Below, in pieces: positions 5,958 to 11,366 of a DNA stretch of 11,366 nt. The DNA comes from an uncultured Clostridia bacterium (GTDB lineage: Bacteria; Bacillota_A; Clostridia; UMGS1840; HGM11507): positions 1 to 11,366 of the forward strand of contig CAKRUL010000015.1 of the NCBI GenBank assembly GCA_934403665.1. Reading direction: 5' to 3'. Numbering within the stretch: position 1 is the stretch's first letter; each line of letters starts with the position of its first letter. Under the pieces are notes generated by a model. The model was not told where the DNA came from and did not search any database. It was given only the letters and a program-made list of their open reading frames with translations. Position numbers and translations under genes: made by a program.

Positions 5958-7724
5958 TTATTGAATCAATGAGAGGACTGAAAACAGCATTTGCGCCGCC
6001 TCTGCACGGGTTGCAAACCGTTCAGGTGCAAAAGAGCCGTCTTCCATCCCGTTTACGATTTTTGCTTTCTGTAAAGTTCTCACCGATTCCTTTGCGTAAT
6101 CTGCTATTTGGCTGTCATCGGTGAAATTTTGCTGGTCCGCAAGTTCGGGTAATTTTTTTTCCATGATTTCCATTGCCTTTAACAATAATACGGTCATATC
6201 CTGTCTGGTAATTTGCTGTCCTGCACCAAAACTGCCATCCGTATAGCCTTTTGCCAATCCAAGTTCTCTTGCCTTCTCCACATAGCCGGAAAACCAATCG
6301 CTCTCGTTCACGTCGGTAAATTTGGATGCTTTTGCTTCCGGTTCCTGTCCCATTGCCCGCAGTAATATGGTGACAAATTCCTCTCGGGTAATTTGCGCTT
6401 CCGGCAAAAACTGACCCTTCTCGTTTCCTTTCATGAGACCCTGCTTTGCCACACTGCAAATGACTTTGGATGCCCAGTAATCCTCCGAAACATCATCAAA
6501 GCGGATTTCTAGTGGCTCACTTGGAGTGGGAGAAGTCGTCGGTTGCGGTGTAGGTGTCGGTGCAACACTGCTTGCGGGCAATGCCGGTAATCCGCCGCCG
6601 CCTCCACCGCCGGTTGGGCGGCTGGTGGGCTTGACAACAGGGTGCAGTGGCAACAGTTTTTCAAAACGTTCCACGAGCTGCCGAACGCTTTGGAATGTTG
6701 CTCTTTCCTCGAAAAGAACATGATAGACGGCATCATAATCCGTGCCCGATTTTTTCAAATCAACGCCGAGATATTTCTGCTGTGCCGTGATGATTTTTTT
6801 CACATCTCCCCATTTTTTCGCATGGTTCATCTGATAAAGCACAACCGCCTCATCAATGCATGCCTGAATGGTTTCTGCGGATGTGATTTGTGTCAGCTCT
6901 GCAATTTTGCCATATACATGCGCTTTATTTTCTGCGTTGATTCCGTCAAGGCGGATCCCTAAGCTACCGGCATAAGCCGTTATCAGCTGTTCCAACACTT
7001 CGACATCTTTCTGATCCTCTATGCTTTGAAAAAGCACTGCCTCCGTCATATTTTTGCGAAAAGCACTCAGCGAATCATTAATCGTTTCCTCTTTCTCTTC
7101 ATACAGGCCTTTTTCTTTGATGCGTTCGAACAATTTTCCTTTTTCCTGCAAGGATTCATACATCGTTTGAAGTGCTGTCTCATCCGAAAACAGAGAAAAC
7201 TCCCGGGTATATGTCTGAAGAACGGTCTGGAAATCAGCTGAAGAATCGCCGGAAACAGAAGCATTCAGCGCTTTAATGGCCTTCACCTTTTCCTGAATCG
7301 GAATATAGACGATTCGTCTCTCCACCGTGCCGGCGACGCTTCCCTCTGAAGAAGAAAGGAACGGAGCGCCGCCGATCAAAGCGACATAGTCTCCACTGGT
7401 GCAGGTTTCATCTATGATAAAACGAAAGCAAAAGTTTCCCTCCGAATCGCTTTTCACCTCATCCATATAACAAATAACAGAAAAAATTGCGTGATACAAA
7501 TCTTCCTGATCCTGTAATGCTTCCGTGAGATCTGCCGCTGTTTTATCCTTTTTCAGAACCAGAAGTGTCACGGGAACGTTTTCTTTTGCTTCTCCGATAT
7601 TTCCCTCTATCACGATTTTCCGATCCGCGCTGACAGGCTGCTCTATCGTATATGCCAACACGCTGCTTGGCATGCACAGCAAAGCAAGAGTTAACAAGAC
7701 AGCAATCATGCGGTTTCTTTTCAT
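5958..7724 (-). CDS. SLH-domain cell-surface protein with Ig-like module and helical repeats (588 aa)
   Basis: An exported, wall-anchored protein. Order: signal peptide (MKRNRMIAVLLTLALLC, likely cut after SSVLA near residue 24); Ig-like module (about 32-142); a charged alpha-helical region (about 145-360) that contains at least two related helical units; a linker with seven consecutive glycines (372-378) and a Pro/Thr-rich stretch; then three SLH repeats (about 408-460, 468-520 and 534-588), which in this family bind pyruvylated secondary wall polymer. Each repeat shows the family pattern (FxDV...W, then GLMKGNEKGQFLPEAQITREE or equivalent). No enzyme domain is recognised, so it may be a scaffold or binding protein. 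ATG at 7724 is preferred over GTG at 7733 because GGAG (7733-7736) overlaps the GTG and lies 8 bases from the ATG. It is 16 bases after the previous gene. Confidence 0.9.
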   Translation of the reverse strand: MKRNRMIAVLLTLALLCMPSSVLAYTIEQPVSADRKIVIEGNIGEAKENVPVTLLVLKKDKTAADLTEALQDQEDLYHAIFSVICYMDEVKSDSEGNFCFRFIIDETCTSGDYVALIGGAPFLSSSEGSVAGTVERRIVYIPIQEKVKAIKALNASVSGDSSADFQTVLQTYTREFSLFSDETALQTMYESLQEKGKLFERIKEKGLYEEKEETINDSLSAFRKNMTEAVLFQSIEDQKDVEVLEQLITAYAGSLGIRLDGINAENKAHVYGKIAELTQITSAETIQACIDEAVVLYQMNHAKKWGDVKKIITAQQKYLGVDLKKSGTDYDAVYHVLFEERATFQSVRQLVERFEKLLPLHPVVKPTSRPTGGGGGGGLPALPASSVAPTPTPQPTTSPTPSEPLEIRFDDVSEDYWASKVICSVAKQGLMKGNEKGQFLPEAQITREEFVTILLRAMGQEPEAKASKFTDVNESDWFSGYVEKARELGLAKGYTDGSFGAGQQITRQDMTVLLLKAMEIMEKKLPELADQQNFTDDSQIADYAKESVRTLQKAKIVNGMEDGSFAPERFATRAEAAQMLFSVLSLIQ

Positions 7725-7740
7725 TGTTTTCACTCCATTT

Positions 7741-8865
7741 CTACTCTGCTGTCAACTGTAAAAAACCGTTGTAAGGCAATAACTGGTCGATTGCATTCCA
7801 GGTGAAGACTTTTACATATTGCTCTCCGTCTCCATTTTTGGTCAAGTCAAAAATGGGGGTTAACACGCGGGTGACTCCTGCCGCCAGGGAAACGTTTTTC
7901 AACTGCACTTTTTTGAGCTGGCTATATCCATCGGCATCTTTTTCGTAAAGAGCCGCCGCAACACACAGGGGTTTGCTGATTCCGGAACGATTGATAAAGT
8001 CAAGACCCAAACAAGTCTTGCCAAACGCATTTTGGATGTTTCCGACATATGTCATATCACTGTCCGCACCTGTATAAGCGCTGTCGTTGGAGAAACAGTC
8101 CGGAACCGGATACATTTCCATTTCATTGTCCCCATTGTAACTGCAAATCATTATATCATCAATATAATTGATGCGCGGATTTTCTTGGCTTGCTGGATTC
8201 AAGGAGTCTCCACCCTTCAGAGTAAGCGTCATATAATAGGCACCGGTTGTGCCCCATTCAACATCATCACGGAGCTTGCAATCATTCCCCACAAGCTTCC
8301 CATCAAAGTAATAATCAAACGTTTTGCTTTTCATGTCAAATATCAATTTTATGGTGAAAAATTTATTGGGATCCCAATATTTTTTTTGCGCCTCATTGCC
8401 GGACCAATAGCTTCCATTAGCAGGTACAATCACGTTTTCTGATCCCTGCCCCTGAAGAACAGCAGTTCCTTTATTGTCCTTACCATCCTTCATATAAATA
8501 TCCCAGTTTTCCTTCCCCTCCATTCTCATGCGAAAAGATATAGACCAAAAATCTTTTGTTTTTTCCAGCATGCTTTGTCCGGGAAAGATATATAGCACAT
8601 TATTCTTCACAACAGTTGCTGTGCTTTTTATACCCATTCCTTTCTCGCCCGGAATCGTGCCAATTGTGAAGGTTCCGCCATTGGCAATTCCTCTAACAAC
8701 AACATCAGAGCCGCTTTTTAAATCCGTTAGTGTTTGCCCTTCCACATATCCTTGTTCAAAGTCTTCATCAATAATTTTTTCACTTGCGCTTCCCACACAA
8801 AAGACAGAAAGAAAGGCTATTTGCATCGCCATCAACATGGAAAGTGCTTTTTTGGCTTTTTTCAT
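7741..8865 (-). CDS. Secreted jelly-roll-like protein, possible glycan-binding or lyase accessory (374 aa)
   Basis: An exported protein starting with MKKAKKALSMLMAMQIAFL and a signal-peptide cleavage region near GSAS (25-28). The first module (about 30-242) has the look of a concanavalin-A-like jelly roll: it opens with IIDEDFEQGYVEGQ, has alternating hydrophobic strands such as FFTIKLIFDMKSKTFDYYFDGK, and closes with RINYIDDIMI. The same layout occurs in LamG-like binding domains and in some jelly-roll polysaccharide lyases, so enzyme or binding protein cannot be decided here. The second module (about 252-374) resembles a beta-rich C-terminal domain common in clostridial secreted proteins (CVAAALYE, LKNVSL, VKVFTWNAID). 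There is no SLH or sortase anchor. AGGAG (8874-8878) is 8 bases before the ATG. It follows the lyase gene after 149 bases and precedes the SLH gene by 16. Confidence 0.82.
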   Translation of the reverse strand: MKKAKKALSMLMAMQIAFLSVFCVGSASEKIIDEDFEQGYVEGQTLTDLKSGSDVVVRGIANGGTFTIGTIPGEKGMGIKSTATVVKNNVLYIFPGQSMLEKTKDFWSISFRMRMEGKENWDIYMKDGKDNKGTAVLQGQGSENVIVPANGSYWSGNEAQKKYWDPNKFFTIKLIFDMKSKTFDYYFDGKLVGNDCKLRDDVEWGTTGAYYMTLTLKGGDSLNPASQENPRINYIDDIMICSYNGDNEMEMYPVPDCFSNDSAYTGADSDMTYVGNIQNAFGKTCLGLDFINRSGISKPLCVAAALYEKDADGYSQLKKVQLKNVSLAAGVTRVLTPIFDLTKNGDGEQYVKVFTWNAIDQLLPYNGFLQLTAE

Positions 8866-9014
8866 TTTTTTCTCTCCTTTTCATCTTTGCGGAATCTGCA
8901 TCCTTGATTTCAGCAAATCCCTTTGCTTGCATATATGTTGCTTAACGAACTGACCCGGTTTCATTCCGACAGCGGTTGGATGTTCCGCCGCCGGATTTAT
9001 TTTATATATTTTTA
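8866..9014. other. 149-base gap between the lyase and jelly-roll genes
   Basis: No gene is seen here. An A/T-rich stretch directly follows the lyase stop. A 6-bp weak hairpin lies near 8968-8990 but has no T run after it. I found no convincing -35/-10 pair on the minus strand, so read-through from the lyase gene is the default assumption. Confidence 0.4.
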
Positions 9015-11366
9015 TTATTCATGGGGCCATACACTGGAATGAAATTCCGCTTCATATATGGGACTGGTGTAAATGTAGACCGTCTTTGCGGCATCATGCC
9101 AACCAATTCTCGCTCCGAATCCATCACAAATCGGGCGAACAGGTACATAGAGAACGCCGTCATAATTCTGCGCAGATTCATTCATCTGCATTGCCGTTCC
9201 GTTCACCGAAACAGAAGAGGCACCCTCGGTGATTTCTATTGCCGTATCTCCTTTGGTCAGGATAACACCGCCGTCTTTCTCTGTTACGACTGCACCGATG
9301 CTTTGACCGAATGCAGCCGCCGGAACCATAACGGTTTCGTTCCGGAACACCGGGGCGTTCTCAAAGGAAACCGGAGTACCCTCTATTCGAACTTGTAATC
9401 CGGCAGGTTTCAAAACAGACGTTCCGTTTAAATACAAATCGTAATCGCCCGCCTCAAACTCCATAGAAAGACGCTCTGCAGAAACATTCCATTTCAGCGG
9501 CATGGTATCTGCACAATAAGCCGCGCTGTCCTTTGGCTCCATCACAAAACCTTTCCGGTCTGTAATGCTGTTAACGGTGACAGGCAGCCCTATTTTCCAT
9601 GCGCCGCTTTGCTGAGAATCCTCGATGCGGTATCCCAAGTTCATTTCCAGCTTGTTATCCTGCTGTGCAGATAAGTGAAGTCTTCCCTCTTCGTATAAAA
9701 CCGAAGAAATTTCTGTCGTCTTTGCTAAAACAATGCCGTCCTTGATCAAACTGGTTCCGTTCTGCAAAAGAAAACGATTTTCGCCGAATGCACAAAGGGA
9801 ACCGTCAAAAGTGACATTATCAAAGCTTACTGCCCCTTCCTGTTTCAGGCGGACATAGACGGTTTGGCCTCCGACCGTAATTTTCATACATTCTTCGTTC
9901 TTTTCAATTCGGATGTCCCGTTCGCCCTCTTCTCTCTTATGAATATCCAAAACAGAAACCATAACCGTTTGATCCAGTTTTTCGGTATTGAAGTTCACAA
10001 AATACTGATCTTTCCTGGAGGCATTGACCGGACGAACCTCCTCACGCGTATCAGCAGTGATAAACTTATCAAAACTTTCTATGGTCAGATTCTCCGGATA
10101 TGCCATGGTTGCCACCATCTCAGCTTTTCCCTGACGAATCACAGCCTGATTCTTCCCGGAATCCGTCTCAATTTTTTCCCTTGCATGAAGGTTATAGGCA
10201 AAACTTTTTTGCCCTCCGTCATCTGCTTTCAGCTCGTCAACCACAATAATCGTGGGAGTTTCCTTCAGAAATACGGCACTTCGAACCGCCTTTCCAAGAT
10301 TTCCGGCATATGCCCTTGTGGCGTCTCCCGTAACACCGTCAAAGCTGTCCCCCGTCACAAAGCCGCCGATGAAACCCTTTGCATTGATGTTTCCATCGCT
10401 GTCCGTCGGGTTAAAGTATTGACCGGTTAAACCGTCATAAGTAATCGCATTATGTGCGTGGGTTCTCTTTGCGTAGCCCTTGTCATGCGCACTGTAATAA
10501 TAATCATACCAGCCGCTGTCGATTGCCAGCGGTTCGCCGTACGCATTGATGGTAAAACTGTTTTGATCCGCATGCGCATGGTTATAACTTCCATAGGGGC
10601 TGGATTTGAATAGAAAGGAAACACGGTTCGGATCCACTAAATCCGTATGCATTCCCACGAATCCGACATCCCGGAAAACATGGCTGGACGGATAGTCCAA
10701 TGGCGGAATCGCCGGAACTTCATCTTCAAAATGAGCATAGTAACTGATTTCTCCGTCATAGGGTTTGATCCCCCGAACCTGTGCCGCCCACTTTGCCGCA
10801 GAATTTTTCAAGAGATGCGCCTGAGATAAATAGAAGGTAACACAAGTAGAATCTCGCCAGGAGGGAATGTTTGCCTCATCCCCAAAAGCTCCGCTCGGCT
10901 GCCCGACCGGCGACATATATAACGGAAACAGCCCTTCATTTCTGCTCTGTATCCGTTCGACCGGCTGGAAACCCGTCGCGCTGTAAACAGCGTCGAATAC
11001 CACGCTGGAAAAAGGCGTGTTCGCATAACTCCAATATGCCAAACCGGCAGCATAGCCGCCGTCTTCACCGCCAATTTCCGGCTGTACATTGATATATAAC
11101 GGAATAATATTCCGGAACCATTCTTCTGCTTCCTGGATTTCATCCATCATTGCAATGGATATAATCCCCATAAATCCGGCTGCCGACCAGCCATGGGAAT
11201 CAAAGGGCTGTTTATAGAGCGGATAACCGCGAAGCAACAAGTCATACATGATCTTCGTGCGCTCTTTTACCATGGTGCGCACTTTCTCTTTCTGCGCCGT
11301 ATTCAAAAGATCATAAACCCAGTCATACGCAATTGCAGATTTATAAGCAATCGCACGGTGCACCTG
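9015..11366 (-). CDS. DUF4962 / heparinase II/III-type polysaccharide lyase with C-terminal stalk domain (5' partial)
   Basis: A probable polysaccharide lyase, at least 783 residues, open at the right edge so signal peptide and true start are not seen (the GTG at 11363 is an internal Val). Numbering from that Val: residues 1-225 form the alpha-helical toroid of DUF4962-type enzymes, with DSHGWSAAGFMGI (His57) and EIGGEDGGYAAGLAYWSY (Tyr110). Residues 229-420 are the heparinase II/III-like beta domain, with SYNHAHADQNSF (His262, His264), AIDSGWYDYYY (Asp282) and RTHAHNAI (His302/304). By analogy with heparinase II, these supply the catalytic His/Tyr/His and the metal site. Residues 430-650 are further beta-rich sequence; 655-767 resemble the copper-amine-oxidase-N-like domain (VMVPAAAFGQSIGA, LYVPVRPICDGFGARIGW), a stalk or wall module. 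It is probably exported and heads the visible run of surface-protein genes. The substrate (uronic-acid-containing glycan) is inferred, not shown. Confidence 0.92.
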   Translation of the reverse strand, partial: QVHRAIAYKSAIAYDWVYDLLNTAQKEKVRTMVKERTKIMYDLLLRGYPLYKQPFDSHGWSAAGFMGIISIAMMDEIQEAEEWFRNIIPLYINVQPEIGGEDGGYAAGLAYWSYANTPFSSVVFDAVYSATGFQPVERIQSRNEGLFPLYMSPVGQPSGAFGDEANIPSWRDSTCVTFYLSQAHLLKNSAAKWAAQVRGIKPYDGEISYYAHFEDEVPAIPPLDYPSSHVFRDVGFVGMHTDLVDPNRVSFLFKSSPYGSYNHAHADQNSFTINAYGEPLAIDSGWYDYYYSAHDKGYAKRTHAHNAITYDGLTGQYFNPTDSDGNINAKGFIGGFVTGDSFDGVTGDATRAYAGNLGKAVRSAVFLKETPTIIVVDELKADDGGQKSFAYNLHAREKIETDSGKNQAVIRQGKAEMVATMAYPENLTIESFDKFITADTREEVRPVNASRKDQYFVNFNTEKLDQTVMVSVLDIHKREEGERDIRIEKNEECMKITVGGQTVYVRLKQEGAVSFDNVTFDGSLCAFGENRFLLQNGTSLIKDGIVLAKTTEISSVLYEEGRLHLSAQQDNKLEMNLGYRIEDSQQSGAWKIGLPVTVNSITDRKGFVMEPKDSAAYCADTMPLKWNVSAERLSMEFEAGDYDLYLNGTSVLKPAGLQVRIEGTPVSFENAPVFRNETVMVPAAAFGQSIGAVVTEKDGGVILTKGDTAIEITEGASSVSVNGTAMQMNESAQNYDGVLYVPVRPICDGFGARIGWHDAAKTVYIYTSPIYEAEFHSSVWPHE

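Noticed and set aside
6580..6620. C/G-rich tract resembling a simple-sequence repeat
   Set aside because: It simply encodes the poly-glycine linker of the SLH protein and keeps the reading frame; no sign of phase variation is visible in a single sequence.
8968..8990. G/C-rich weak hairpin after the lyase gene
   Set aside because: The stem is only about 6 bp with a wobble pair, and no T run follows on the minus strand, so a terminator call is not justified.
9864..10430. A 188-codon plus-strand open frame inside the lyase gene
   Set aside because: It is antisense to conserved lyase coding sequence and shows no recognisable domain; most likely a chance frame.

Overview
The window reads as a stretch of a low-to-moderate GC Gram-positive anaerobe, most likely class Clostridia (Bacillota). 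The support is: strong AGGAGG-type ribosome binding sites before nearly every gene, sigma-A promoters with 17-bp spacers, the rph-rdgB gene pair, an NADP-type glutamate dehydrogenase, and exported proteins carrying S-layer homology (SLH) and copper-amine-oxidase-N-like stalk domains. Genus cannot be read from the sequence; the class call is inference.

Left part (1-4800) is housekeeping. On the minus strand lie the N-terminal part of gdhA (runs off the left edge), a stand-alone D-2-hydroxyacid dehydrogenase with its own promoter and a good intrinsic terminator, and the overlapping pair rph-rdgB (RNA 3'-end processing and nucleotide-pool sanitation). On the plus strand, divergent from rph, is a two-gene membrane unit: a short NfeD-family protein followed by an SPFH/stomatin-type protein whose coiled coil is built from five consecutive 11-residue repeats. 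Promoters with -35 and -10 boxes and exact 17-bp spacing can be read for gdhA, the dehydrogenase, rph and nfeD.

A perfect 16-bp inverted repeat at 4831-4867 separates this block from a convergent accessory locus.

Right part (4935-11366) is a minus-strand run of four genes for surface or secreted proteins. In transcription order they are: a large DUF4962/heparinase II/III-type polysaccharide lyase with a C-terminal stalk domain (its start lies beyond the right edge), a secreted jelly-roll-like protein, an SLH-anchored protein with an Ig-like module and a repeated helical region but no recognisable enzyme domain, and a small secreted protein with a matching Ig-like module plus an InlB-B-like repeat. 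The last three genes are separated by only 15-16 bases. The simplest reading is a cell-surface glycan-processing unit: one lyase, one wall-anchored protein and two accessory, probably carbohydrate-binding, proteins. The substrate cannot be told from this sequence. No tRNA, rRNA, CRISPR array, insertion sequence or transposase was seen.
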